Source: Triglochin maritima (Eukaryota > Streptophyta > Magnoliopsida > Alismatales > Juncaginaceae). Taken from it: a DNA stretch of 64,000 bases. The stretch spans positions 45,654,925 to 45,718,924 of the forward strand of contig OY821772.1 of NCBI GenBank assembly GCA_963682175.1. The letters are read 5' to 3'. A model generated the notes under the pieces. It was given only the letters and a program-made list of their open reading frames with translations, was not told the origin of the DNA and did no database searches. The position numbers were made by a program, and so were the translations under genes. Positions within the stretch are counted from its first letter, which is position 1, and every line of letters starts with the position of its first letter. Positions 46,673-59,298 of this stretch are shown here, one piece after another.

Positions 46673-47049
46673 CAAAAATACTCCCACGTTTTCTTTTCCC
46701 CCTTCTTGTGAGGCTTGGAGTTTGTGTTATTAGTGTCTGGTGAAGGTGCGATTTTTTATTCACAAAAATCTGTTGTGATTTCAGTAAATTTTGTTACGTT
46801 TCTTTAATGAGTTAATGTGTTTGTTTGTGTTCAGTAAAACATTTCGTTTTTGTTATAGAGGTATATAGCACGTATAATTACCTTCTTGTTTGTAAATGTG
46901 TTTGGTGATCACTTGATGATTGAAGAACTAACTTTTTTTTGTCAAAGAGCGCAAATTGAATTCTGGCTGTTGAATTATTTGTTCAGTGCCATTGGAACTT
47001 TTATTCGGTGCAGGTAGAGCTTGCGAAGTTTTGATTCCATTCCATCCAA

Positions 47050-49581
47050 ATGGCCAAATATTTTTTCATGTTGCTCATGCTACTTCTTACTCCTTTGCGA
47101 TCCTCGAGTCTATGGCTTCCGTTCTTTTCAACTCCTCCGAGCAATGAACCGTCGTCCGCTCCACTGCCTAAAGACATGAAGGCAGAATTTTCTTTGCAGA
47201 GCTTCGAGAGCCAAGAGGGCAAGAAATTAGTAGAGGATGCGAAAATGAAACAACTTACGTTGAACACATGTTGGCAAGATGCCTACCGAAATCTCTTTGC
47301 GAGTTGCTCGGAGATTGTTGTCGACGAAGAGAAGCACAAAAGGCTGGCTTGGCAACTTAGCGATTGTTTTGTCAGGGATTCGGGTCGGCCGAGTCTGCCA
47401 TCGTGTAACATGAAGGGTCCAATGAAAGAGTGCAGGAAGAAACTGCAGGATTTTGAGAATGACATCTACCTTCAATTCTTCATCCAGACAAATGCTATTT
47501 GCCACCAGTTGCAGTAACCACCACTGCTCTCTACACTCTTTTTATGGTTCTTAGTTAGATTATTCTTATTTTAGATATAAGCATGACATATATGACTTTA
47601 TTCATTGCTAAAATAATGATTAATGTTGCTTGTGGCTACTCTTCTTTTCCATGTCTACGTAACTTACATTATGCAGAAATATATGAATTATGGAGGGGAG
47701 AAATTTCAGTAATCATATGTTGTTTTTCGTAACCAAGTGAGATGTATATGATAATCTGCGATGTTTTTTTTTATTAATCATGATTATTTGCAGAGTGTTT
47801 TAAGGTAATTTGTAATTCATACAACTCTTTTTTTCTGGTTTGACAGGGCTGATGCATTCAAAAGAGGGACAGAGAGATTAATTAATGACTTGAAGATATC
47901 CGCCCAACTGGCAGAGGAAAAGTTAGAAATGCTCGACGGCAAATCGGAAGAACTTCTAGAAGGCTCAACTCGAATCCATGAATCCTTGTCTTCAATAGAT
48001 CTCCAGACTCAGGAATTAGCACAAAAGTCGAGCATTGTTGAAGACAACATTGGTGTTGTTCTCAAGAATTCTGAGGTCATTTTCGAGCAAACGAAAGAAA
48101 TCACTGCTTCTCAGTCCGTGTTAAAGGAAGGCCAAATTGAGATGAAGGAAAAGTTGGAATTGGACATGGAGTTGTTGCACAAATCCTATGAGAGCTTAGG
48201 TGAAGGCATGGAGGTTCTAAAGAAAGAAGCACTGGACATAGAGAAAGAGATCATCCAAGTCGGAAACTTGATGTCAACTAAGATGAGTACACTTCAGAAC
48301 ACGGCAGAAGATATCGGGCATGTTGCTGGAGCCTCATTGGATAAGCAAAAGCAGGTCTTAAATGGGCAAGCCAAGGCACTTGAAGAACTTGATTTCCTTA
48401 CCAAATTCCAATCACAAGCACTCGAGGAGAGTAGGTATGACATGTTGTTATTTATCCGTTTATGTGGATCAGTGATTTATAACTTACCGTCTTTCGAAAA
48501 ATTCAGGTCTACGCTACAACAATTAGGTGAGTTCAGCCAAAAGCAACAAGCAGAACTTCTTCGTCGCCAAGATCAGATTCAAGAGGCGCATGACCGTTTA
48601 ATCAAAAATTCTCAATCAATTTTGGCAGCTCAGGTACTTTTTTATATATTTTGTCAGACTAGACGATTAGAGCTCCCAATTCAGGTTTGAGTTCTTTTTT
48701 TTCTTCTCATTCATAGGAAGAGTTCGAGGCAAAGCAAGCCAGCATTTTCAGCGCCTTAGACAAACTTTTTGCCCTTCACAATGCAATTCTATCTGAATCG
48801 CGCTTCATCAAGTCATTCTTCTTTTACTGCTCTGTTATTTTCGTTATCTACATGCTGACAAGCGCGAAACAGACATTCGCAATTCGAGCCCGTCTCTACT
48901 TTGGTATGCAAAATTTGTTAGTCACTTTCTGTGTTACTAAAATTAATTCGCTTGCACTTGAATGCTAATCAGAAATTGAATTTGCAGGCTTATGTCTCAT
49001 GTTAGCGGCTGAGTTTGTAATCCTTCGAATTTGGCAAGATGACTTTGAAAGACAATCTTGGATAAGATCCAAAGTGATGTTCGGGAGATGTTCCTTTCTT
49101 CTTGCTGCAGCACTTCAGATTCTACATTCCATTCTTAGTTACAGGTCAAAAAAGTATCATTTAAGGTGTACAAAAATTATTCAGCAACTAAGTTTTCTAA
49201 CGTTTTCCAACAATGACACTTGATTTACAGAGATTATGAGGTGTTGAATCACAGAATGCTTCGAGAGCTTAAAGATAAGATCGATGCGATGGAACAAAAG
49301 AAAGGTAAAGATTGTAGCATGAAGATTGTAATCTGAATTTAAGATTTCAGATTTTTTTTTTTGTATATATAGGTTGATTAATTTTTGAAATACATGTAGG
49401 CAAAGAAATACTAGCATTGAGCATGGACAGCGACATCAATATGTACTCGTGGATCGACAAAGAATTGCCAGAAGAAGTGAACAGCTATGATGATCCTGAC
49501 TTCCTTGTCCAAGAGGAGGTTGCTGAAAACTCCATTGTAATGTCCCGAAGCTACAATCTTCGTCCTCGCATACGTAGATGA
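47050..49581 (+). CDS. GEX1: GEX1 (GAMETE EXPRESSED 1), KAR5/Brambleberry-type nuclear fusion protein, 592 residues
   Basis: Nuclear-envelope protein needed for nuclear fusion in reproduction; GEX1, yeast Kar5 and zebrafish Brambleberry form one family. Seven exons fit by phase: 47050-47513, 47847-48434, 48507-48633, 48717-48903, 48988-49144, 49231-49304 and 49400-49581. Residues 1-20 form a signal peptide (FFMLLMLLLTPL). A Cys-rich domain follows with NTCWQDAYRNLFASC, LSDCF, LPSCN and MKECRKKL, then HQLQADAFKRGTERLINDL. A long coiled coil comes next (about residues 165-410), then membrane segments FFFYCSVIFVIYMLTSA, GLCLMLAAEFVIL and FLLAAALQILHSIL. The protein ends in a basic tail (YNLRPRIRR). 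The Cys pattern and topology match the family and no lesion is seen. Intron 2 (48435-48506) is 72 nt, in frame and stop-free, so its retention would add 24 residues. Confidence 0.94.
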
Positions 49582-49726
49582 TTGCTTTCGAAAAATGTAA
49601 CTAGAAGATTACTTATACAATAGAAAACTTATCCATGTAAACATGATCAAATAATTAAAATTTTGGTTCATATTTGGCTTTGTTTTCTTAAAATTTAAAA
49701 CATGATGAAAGCAAGAAAGATTTGGT

Positions 49727-50770
49727 TTAGATTATGGTGGTCTGCGTGGCAAGGCGTGGGAGAAGCGTGACAAAGCAAACGATGATTCCAAAGAGAAGCA
49801 CTGCAATTGCAGTGGAGTTGACGAAAATGGACTCCAATCTAGATGCCACAGTCTTCTGCGCAAACCCGGTCTGCGCTGTGGTTAATGCCATGAGAAAGAT
49901 GGCTAATCCGAGGAAGGTGTGCCACGGGACCGCCATTGCCCGTGCCGGAACCGGCAAGCCGGGAAACCAAAACACAAAGAAGCCAAACAACCACTGCACA
50001 TATGACAAAGAGCAACAAAATTAGAACTTGTTTGATTTGGTTGGGAGATCGTATTGGATTGGTTGGTATTGAAGAGACCTGCAAGCCGAGTAGGCAGACA
50101 GTGATCATTCCCAGCCATGAGTGGATTGTGTACATGTTTGAAGTTTCGGTCTCTTTGTGGAATCTGAAAGCAGTGTGGATTCCGAAGATGGCCATGGAAA
50201 TGGCAACCAATTGAAGTAGCGCGTGGACCGTTTTCCTCACTTTCTTTGGTGCTGGAATTGTGTTGTATGCCATGATAGCTTCATTACAAATAACAAAAAC
50301 GTTACCAAGTTATTCTAAAAAAGATCGAAATAAGATTTCGAGACACTTGGGTGTAATTATTCTATGTTCAGTCTAGGGAAAATTTGTTACGCTAAACTCA
50401 GTTACGTGCAACAATTAATTTCCGGAACATACATATAATGATATAATTACATACAATTAAACATATACCTTCTCCAGCTACGAAGATGAAGCCAATGAAC
50501 ATAATAACAGGGTGTGACTGCAATACAATGACAACCAACTCAACCTCATGAAATGTATAAAAAACGACACAACTACACATGCCAGTAAAATGAATGTACG
50601 TAACCTACGTTGATGATTAAGTTCCTGTTGTCGGAGTGAAGAGCAAGTCCGCCTCGGTAACTTATAGACCAAACAAGAAGAAGAGCTATCGTGGCTAAGC
50701 CAACGAGATGCGCGGCCATCGCAATGTGGGACACGTAGCCTCGGACGGCCAAACTCGTTGAGATTGCCAT
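49727..50770 (-). CDS. CYB561: Cytochrome b561 / transmembrane ascorbate ferrireductase, 225 residues
   Basis: Moves electrons from ascorbate across a membrane (tonoplast or similar) to monodehydroascorbate or ferric iron. Four minus-strand exons join in phase: 50770-50609, 50517-50469, 50278-50079 and 49993-49727. Six membrane helices are evident, including HIAMAAHLVGLATIALLLVW, HPVIMFIGFIFVAGE, VHALLQLVAISMAIFGI, HSWLGMITVCLLGLQ and WLFGFFVFWFPGLPV. The last is FVNSTAIAVLLFGIIVCFV. The conserved haem-ligand histidines appear in SHPVIMF, VHALLQ, IHSWLG and PWHTFLG, as expected for two b-type haems. The length matches plant CYB561s. It is tail to tail with GEX1 (145 bp between stop codons), so the 3' UTRs may overlap. 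Confidence 0.95.
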
Positions 50771-53700
50771 GAGAAGCAGGGGTGGTGGAACGATAACTCT
50801 AGTTTAAGAAGCTTAATTAATATATAGAAGTTGAATATATAAGTTGCTTTGGTGGTTGGTTTTGGCATATTGGTTTGCTTCTGCTTTGGAGAAGTAGGGG
50901 CCTATTAGCTAGCAAGGCATATTGCGGCGTTGGTGGAGAAGTGAGACACAAGTTCTTGGAATCTAGTATTCTTGCATCAAGTGTGCATTCAAATTGACTT
51001 TGGAGTTGTCTCTTTCATTAGTATAGTGGTTTTAGGCGGTGCTTCACCATTGCATGTTATGTATAGTGAATGTGGTCTTCAATTTATGTTTATATATTTG
51101 TAACAAGATGTTCTATTTGTGACGGTGCAATTGCACTTATTAATGTCCGGGTGCCTCATCCATTGCAAAGCTGTTGAAGTTGTGTCTGTGCCGAGTTTAG
51201 GAACTCGGCACAGAGTCCAATTATCTCATTATCGGTTAACTTGCGTTTGTTCTCCTCCGGAAGTTTGAGAGCGAGAAGAGAGTACGTCTATATATGTAGG
51301 GAATTCAAACGTTTTTGTTTCGTCTTTCACCTTCTTCTGGTTTGGGGCCCGACTACGACGGGACTAATATAAACGCCATGTAAATTTCGGCCTGACGCTT
51401 GCGTGCATCCCAGGATAGAAGTCGAAAACCCGAATTTCAGAAAGGGAAAGACGCGAACCATGCATGTTGTGCCTCTTTGATTCTGTCGATCACCTCGTCG
51501 TCCGCTCTCTCCCCCAAAACACACGAACACAAAAAGACAAAACATGGCGTGTTGGAACTGTTGGGCCCATGTATGGATCCAGCCCCATTATGGATCAGGA
51601 GAATCCACCACGTGAGAACCAACACCGTAGTCGGACACTTTTCGACGAGAGAGAAATAAAGATTAGGAGAGGAGAAAAGGAAAAGTAAATGAAAGGGAAA
51701 GAAAAGAAGTTTGACATTTACACGAAGTTCCTCTCAAACATTAACAACACATCAAGAAGTTCATTCTGCAGGAGATAAGTTGAATCTAAGTTTCTCTAAC
51801 TTGTATTGAGAAATTATCTACATTCTTCACCCAAATCAAAGTAATAACATTATATCTCTACTATTGTAGCAAATTCTTCAAGTTTTGGGTACAAATTTGA
51901 GAAAAACACACACTTGTAACTTGTTAATTAAATAGTGAATTAAGTGTCTGTTTGTCCCGTGTTTTTCCATGTTAAAAATTAGTATGCATGTGCTCTTAAT
52001 GTTATCATTGTTGGTACATGTTTGATGTTGTTTGCATATGTTAGTTGTCATGTGTTATAGAGTGTGTGTGTGACACTTTAGTTTTTTTAATTCCACATGT
52101 TCTCTCATCTCCCATATTTGGGTCAAATCCCCAACAAGAACGCCTCCACGGGAACCCAACACCATGCTTATTTCGCTCTGCTTGTGAACAAAGTTTCTCA
52201 GAAAGATCCCCCAATAACACCCAACTTCGGGAGAAAAAGTAGAGTTTGACACACGAAGGGTGGAGGATCTCCGACGTGAGGTTTTGACGCAGGAGTTATC
52301 ATATTGGATCGTGCACAGTTTCCTGAACGTGTTATATCATTGCGGATAGATAGCCCAGACTTTCTCATGTCTTCAAGCAAGTTTGTTGGATCGATTGCAA
52401 TGCAGGGTAAGGCAAGTAAGCCAAGGTTTCTCAAATTTATTGTATATTTTCACAACAAAAAATAAATATGTATCTTAATCTATGCTTATTGAAAATTCAA
52501 ACAATAACTTAAAAACTGGTTTCTCCTTACAACAAAATATAAATATGTATCTTAATCTATGCTTGTTGAAAATTCAAACAATAACTTAAAAACTGATTTC
52601 TCCTTGGAAACCCTTATCTTACTTGAAATTCTTGATTGATAGAACTATCAATTATTTACGATCATGGGGTGGAAGGTGTGCAGTGCCAACCTTTATATAG
52701 AGGAAATTGTATTTAACGTTCATAATCTTTTGAGATATTCTTTCATTTTGTCTATAAATGCACATAATCTTTATTTTTACCTTTTCATCTTATTGACCAA
52801 TTAAGCATTTTAACTTCTACCAAAATGTGTAATTGCTCAATCACAACCAATTGACATTCATTGAAGATTAACAATTAAAACATACTTATCGACTATAAAC
52901 TTTTGACGCTCATTCCTAATTGGATGTGAGGTATTCATTACATGGACTACAAAATATCTATCGTTATATTTTTAGTTGTGTATTGAATCCATATTACCCC
53001 TTCGTTTGCAAATGTTATGCTTTATTGCATGAGCTCACCGACCACATTTACTACTTGAGAACAAAAACAACCAATATGTTAAAGAATAGTCCCACGTTGG
53101 AAGATGTAGGGATTTTATTCTAGATTATAAGTTGAAGTGTCTTTCTACTCATCACAAATTGATTTTAAGTTAGATACTCATACTTTAATATGATATCAGA
53201 TTTTGAAAGTCCAACGGCTGGCTCAACGCATCCATTGTTCTTGTTCATAGGTAAACACAGAAAAAAAAATATCCCAGTCATACGTGTGGGGAGTATTAGA
53301 GAATTGTCTCACATTAGATGATTTAGGTACTTTTTTTTGAGTTATAAGTTGAATGATCCCTCCACTAATCATCAATTTATTTTAAGTTGAATACCATAAC
53401 TTTAATACAACCAATCCTTGTCTCCCGTCATCAACAATTAGAAAACAAAACACATGGTAGCTTATATCTCAGTTTTAGTGCTCTACTCGATGCAGTTCAT
53501 TTTTGTTGTTGTTGTGAATGATGACCCACAAAATTGCCCATCGAAAAGTGGAAATCTACATAAAGTAGGTGTGATTGCATTCTATTTCTGTCATTCCCCA
53601 ATCCCCTTCTTTCTTTCTTTCTTTCTTTCTTTCTTTCCATGTGAAGGAAAATACTATTCCATTTTTTGCAGTAAGTTTGGTCTAACAATATTCAGTACAA

Positions 53701-54254
53701 TGCACCAAACACATATTTGGAACAAATGAATTTCACGATTTTGTTAGGACGCAGCAAAAGGCAACTGCTATGACGTCAGTGGTCTAACCTCCATCAATTT
53801 GATTCAATGGATAAATAAGACCATCCACATTAGCCATGACCTAGGTCATCCACATTCACTCTTATTTCTCTTCCTGCAACGACTTAAGCCATCTCACTCT
53901 CTTTCCTCCACATTATTAATTTTCTTCTCAACTTTTATTATATTCCAAAATCATTTATATTTACTAAAATCATTAATAATCTATTTATTTTCGAATTGCA
54001 ACTACTTTATTTATTTAACCATCAATGATTACCAAATACGAAGTATCATTAATTTTAAGAAAGTAAATATTACATTATTTTTAGCAAACATACGCTTGCA
54101 TTTTTTTAGCAAACATAAGGCATCGTCAGAGGAGTAGTAGGTTGGTGAGTATCTTAAATTAGAGTTCATAGAATTAGATATGTTTGACGAGATATGTCTT
54201 ACCATTTTTTTTTCTTATAATGTCGAACTGACAATCTACATTACACGCGTGATT
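50771..54254. other. 3.5-kb intergenic region with small repeats
   Basis: No gene supported. Visible items: a palindrome CTGTGCCGAGTTTAGGAACT + CGGCACAG at 51188-51215, sharing its GCCGAGTT core with the MULE at 54-60 kb; a 77-bp tandem duplication (unit one from 52452, unit two from 52529); and a TTTC microsatellite at about 53608-53637. The rest is AT-rich and featureless to me. Confidence 0.55.
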
Positions 54255-54594
54255 CAGATAGAACTCGGCATTGGGGATGCCGAGTTCTATTTGGTCCTGT
54301 TCTCCTGACACTCAAATCTTGTGTGAAAATGGGTGACGGCCAGGTGGCCCATGTCTACAATAGAACTCGGCATCTAGAATGCCGAGTTTCATAGGCAGAA
54401 GTCCAATTCAATAGGCTTAAGTAGGCAAATTTGCGGTCCTAAAAAATACATTACATTCATTCGTCTTACAATTATCGTCTTACAATTGATCAACTCTTAA
54501 AAAGGATTTAAGTCGTACATTCATTCAAGTCATAACAAAATACATTACAAATACATTATAAGTCTCACTAAATAGTTACATACAAAATATTTTG

Positions 54595-56285
54595 CTATAT
54601 AGGTTCCTTGCATCGCTTTCGGTTATGCCCTATACCGCCGCATCTCCCACACCTTACCTTTCTTCCAGAGTGTTCGTCCATCTCGTTTCGGATTCGCGTT
54701 GATTTAGGCCGACCGGGAGGTCTTTTGGTTTGGGGAGGCTTCATTGTGATGGTGCCTCGATCTGGCCAATACCTCACATCAGGAATTGGGATAAATATCG
54801 GTTTGTACGCCTCCTTGTACATTTGAACCTCATAATACGGGGACACCAAATGTGAAGTGTTGACATTTGCATGTCTGCCACTGCAAACTGCTAGTACATG
54901 TGAACATGGGACGTGCATTGCAATTATGTATCCACAAGTGCAAGTAATAACTCCTTCTTCAAATTTCACGAGGTATTTTTTCTGGTCATTGGCTTCAACC
55001 TGGTACATCAGCTGGTGGTACCGAGTTACTGTATGTGTTCTGGCCAGATTGCTGTTTGCCATCACCACGGTGTGGACTGTCGGTACATATGTTTCATTCC
55101 ACGACTCGGCGACGTCCCTTCTTTTAACAAAGAATTTGTTCAAGCGGAGAAAGGTCATCAAAATCATGGTTGTAATTGGCAATACTGAACAAACTTTTTA
55201 ATGTGCCACGATTGCAGAGCATGAACCAAATCATCTTTGGTTGGGAAAATTCGTTTATCCCAGAAAGAACGACCATCTTGCGTATGCCAATCACTCTGTT
55301 CAAAATTGTTCGCAGCATCGAAGAATGAGTGTTCAATTACCGAATTCTCTATCCAGTTGTCGTTCTCGAAGATATCGGGAAGTTCATTAAGAGTTGGAAT
55401 CATATCGTTGTTAGCAACTGCATCATCAACAACGTCGTCGTCTTCACGGTTTATGGATTGACCCATCGCATATATGACATCCTGCGTCTCCGGAATGACT
55501 TCATTAGCAGAAACACCTTCAGGTTCATCTTCTACAGCGAAAGGTGTGCTGTAATCCCCTAATTCCTCAGTGTCATCGTCTTCAACGCTATGCATCTGTT
55601 CCCGGCCTTCTGGTCGACTAAAATGAATTGGTTCAACAGGTGACAAACCAAGCCCAAGGTAAGGATATGAGGTAGATGGTCCAGCCCCTCCAGCAAACTC
55701 ATCATGACTGTAATGTGAAGGTTCAAATTGCGACAGACCAGGATAAGGATTTGCACTGCTAGAAGGAATGTCACACACATTTTCTGACCATTCGTTGCCT
55801 GTTTGGAAGTTATGCGATTGGAAAAATGGAATTTGCTGGTATGCTGGAACTTCGGCTGTAGGATTTAGACTTATATTCAAATCTATTCCACAGTCCCAAC
55901 CGGTCGACCTTACTGTACCATACTCCGGCGAATGAGTGTTCGTTGTCAGCGTAGGGTCGGGCACTTTAGGTTCAGCTTCCACATACACTCCAACCACAGA
56001 CATTCGTTTAAACAAACGCATCAATCCATAAACCGACCTATCATTGGTTAATGGAACGTAAGTCCAATCATTGTTTAATGGCAATTTCGCCGTCAACTTG
56101 ACATCAAACATACTGTGTGGATAACAACATTCAGATCTTATAACATCAATTAAATCCTCATATTTGATGTTCAACGGAACAACTACCAATTTGCGGTCAG
56201 ATCCTGTGTATTCTGCCACATCTCCGTCACATTCTAATTTCCCGTTATACATAACCAACAAAGATCCTTCATCATCTTTATCCAT
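54595..56285 (-). pseudogene. MuDR-type transposase lacking its DDE core
   Basis: The N-terminal part (56285 to about 55185) has the usual start (LLVMYNGKLECDGDVAEY), an acidic linker with several DDD and EDD runs, and the DNA-binding-type block FPTKDDLVHALQSWHIKKF. The C-terminal part (about 55180 to 54595) resumes at LPITTMILMTFLRLNKFFVK, followed by a SWIM motif (CTCGYIIAMHVPCSH) and a zinc knuckle (CGRCGGIGHNRKRC). Everything between, which in complete relatives holds the three catalytic acidic residues, is missing. The two parts are also out of frame at the joint near 55180. The copy is a clean internal-deletion derivative that can only move with help from another transposase. Confidence 0.9.
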
Positions 56286-56375
56286 ACCTAAATATTTGAA
56301 AATGTGTTCAAGTGAGATGATCGAATTTTTACTAAATACTTAAAAAATTGAAAATACTTAAATGTTTTAGAAGTT

Positions 56376-56962
56376 ACCTCAATTGAGTGTAGTAGCAAAC
56401 GATTGTAAACGTCGAGCAATCTCTCCAATAAACAACGTTACGATACCGTAGACCTATAATCAACAAAACTAAATTCAATAATCAACTATCAAACAAGAAA
56501 TAAAACGTTTTGCCTAAAAATCCAAAATCGAATTCGAGTTTCCACCAAAACGGGTTCCTAAACCAACAAAAACACTACAATCATACATAAAACACCAATG
56601 TATATCATCCTAATACATAAAAAAGGCAAGAAAACGGTGGAAAACGAAAAAAAAACGAAACCCTAACCTGAAAATCGCGAGAACCCGTCGTGAGGGAGAG
56701 GGGGGGCGTCTGCCTGCTTTTATAGACCTCCAGAACTCGGCGTTGGTAACGCCGAGTTATCTTTTTTTAAGTGAACTCGTCGTTACCAACGCCGAACTAT
56801 TACTTTAGAACTCGGTATCTAGGACGCCGAGTTCTATTTAAGCAACTGTTCTCCTGGCGTGTCAATCGTCTCATGCACGATATGAGCCCAGGAGAATAGT
56901 GAATCAAATAGAACTCGACACTGAGAGTGCCGAGTTCTATTTGAATCACTATTCTCCTGGCA
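56376..56962 (-). promoter_or_regulatory. Promoter/leader copy A (transposase side) with TATA box
   Basis: Directly upstream of the transposase. It contains a leader-intron donor (TTGAG then GTAACT), CTATAAAAG at 56725-56717 on the minus strand, and palindromes GAACTCGGCGTTGGTAACGC + CGAGTT and others. It is collinear with 59299-60148 upstream of the PMD gene, down to the stem around AACTGTTCTCCTGGCG. Both genes of the element therefore have the same promoter, by duplication. Confidence 0.8.
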
Positions 56963-57108
56963 ACTCAAGTCGAGTGGAATATCAAGTGGGCCAATAAAAC
57001 TTACATAGAACTCGGCATTGAAGATGTCGATTTCTATTGGTGTGAACTCGGCAGGGGTGATGCCGTGTTCACAACAAGAGAACTCGGCACTGAGGATGCC
57101 GAGTTCTC
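56733..57108. repeat. Palindrome cluster GAACTCGGCAT/ATGCCGAGTTC, central
   Basis: Seven or so hairpin-forming copies with 10-12-bp stems and variable 4-6-bp centres: 56733-56758, about 56773-56798, 56809-56837, 56911-56939, about 57005-57033, about 57043-57069 and 57079-57108. Stem mutations in some arms (GAACTCGTCG, GATGTCGATTTC) show partial decay. Confidence 0.88.
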
Positions 57109-57336
57109 TTGTAGAGTTCATTGATTTAAGAACTCGAGTTTTTTTTTTCATTTCCTGTTTCACAATCAACGAAAACAATTCAACCACGACACAATCAACG
57201 AAAACACAATTCGAACACGACACACAAACAAGTACGATAAAATACAATACAACTACGAGTGGAATATGAAGTTCAACATTTTAACATACATCCAAAAGTA
57301 CCATACAAACAATCAAATAAATTCACAACTACATAT

Positions 57337-59201
57337 CTATCCTAAGTGACCTCTCAATCTCTTCTTCCTTTTAGGACGTGCTTGAGCACGTCCTCTCCCC
57401 CTGCCGCGTCCCCCTCCTCGTGCTGCATTCTCAGTATCCTGAGTCAGACCGCCAGCGTCTTCTTGAGACTGTGAATCTTCTTCTTCAACCACGCGATCTT
57501 GACTCAAATGTAATGTGGGTTCTTCAGCACCAAAACACATAAGCCAAGCCTTCATTTTTTCCTTTAATTTTCCAACCATCGAAGAGCCTGTCTTGTGATC
57601 TTTGATCACCTGGTGAATTTGATGGAGTTCTTCGTGAAACTCATAAACCCCATGCACCTACAGTTCATTAAAAGTTTATGAAACAGTAAAACACAATTTC
57701 AATACATGGTCATTATTAAAATAAATGTTTAAATCTTACCATCTCTCGCTCTCTACCCGCTCGAGGTCTATATAATGTATTATTTGGAGCCAAGACGTGC
57801 TGAACTATCCAACGGACGGTGATGCTCCAGTACCATTCCATATACAGTCGTGTGCTCTCTTCAGGATTGGCACCTAGGAGTGGTCGCTCAAACTGTAGAT
57901 GATCTCTTCGGTGCGACCAATGCTGAATGAATTGGTGATTTTCCACCAACCAATTAACATCCGACCTCCCCTGAGCCGATTTCACTACATGTCTCTCCAT
58001 TGGCTCTGGAATGTGCTGCTGTAGACCGAACTGTCTCATCACTCGGTCTGGACAATGCATAACCACCTCACCAAAATTTATAAGCCAAGTGTGACTCGTC
58101 CAGATCTCTGAACCTTCCGTACATAATGGTGGTAACTGATTAAGTAGCAAATTTGCATAAGGGTCCCAGATCACTTGATCGAATTCCTGCACGTCCAGCT
58201 CATTACGATAAAAATCAAGTGTGGTCGTCTTCGCACTACCCTTGAATGTTCTTGGTCGTCTCCAACGGGCACCTAATGGTGCCCTGTCGTCCTCCGGGTA
58301 TGCTAAAGGTCTCCTCTTCAAAGGTCTGCCAATGTGTAGATGTTCCCAACACCACAACTGCAGGAACGTAAGAAAACCACACAAATGTTTCGTCGGAATC
58401 AGTGAGGCTTCGTCTAACATGTGATATAAGTGGGCCAGAGCCGCACTACCCCAACTGTACTCCGATGCGACTGCCAAATCTCCAAGCAAGGATAGGTACT
58501 TCAAGTGAACCATCGTGCCACTCTTATCTGCCAATATACTGCATCCCAGCTGGAACAAAATGAAGGCTCTGGTGTGTCGTGTAACTGTCTCCTCGTCAGC
58601 ATCAAAAGGCAAGTGCTGAAACTGAGCTTGCAACCAACCCAAAGTTACGGAACCCTTACGACCCAAATCATCGGGGACCTGACCCAATAAATCCATGCAA
58701 ACCTCTGACCAATCGTACTCCTGAGACTCGCACACCGGCAATCCATCTACGCGCAAGCCGGTAATCATCGAGATGTCACGCAATGTGCACGTCATCTCAC
58801 CATGTCGCAGGTGAAATGAATGAGTCTCCGGTCTCCAACGCTCGACCATCGCCCCCAGCAACGTATGATCCAACTGAACTCTGCCCAACCGAGTTACTGT
58901 GTCAAACCCTGCCATATCTAGCAGGAACAACATCCTCTCATCAGTGATCTGCCATGCGTTGAGCTTCGATCCATGCTCAACGCATTTTACACCATCAACA
59001 TCCTTCTGCATAAATTTAGATAACTTTCAGAATATTGAAACTCACGCGCAAATATTTAATTTGAAAATGTAAAATACTTACAAAATCTTTGAACAAGTCT
59101 GACTTGTGGTTGGCCTGCAAAACCAACACTGATCTGTCTACCGGACCCTGTGAAGCGTAGCTACCTCTAACTGAACCAGTACTGGAACCACCAACCTCCA
59201 T
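57337..59201 (-). CDS. Plant mobile domain (PMD/MAIN-like) protein, 568 residues, three exons
   Basis: Exons 59201-59082, 59005-57740 and 57657-57337 join in phase (donors GTAAGT and GTAAGA; acceptors ATGCAG and TGTAG), giving an uninterrupted protein. It starts MEVGGSSTGS and has PVDRSVLVLQANHKSDLF, the PMD core (WQITDERMLFLLDMAGFDTV, LGAMVERWRPETHSFHL, GEMTCTLRDISMITGLRVDG, GSAALAHLYHMLDEA), and a C-terminal basic, GRGRGR-rich tail. Host PMD proteins (MAIN, MAIL1) act in the nucleus in silencing and genome stability. Transposon-borne versions are widespread and often annotated as serine/threonine phosphatase 7-like because some PMD proteins are fused to a phosphatase; no phosphatase domain is present here. 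It lies behind a copy of the transposase's own promoter. Being intact beside a dead transposase, it may still be expressed. Confidence 0.9.
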
Positions 59202-59298
59202 CTGTACATAACACGTTAAAAAATGAGATGGTTGTTCTTCATTACTTACTACTTAAAAAGTTGAGAATGCCGAGTTTAAATGACTTTAAAAGTTGAGA

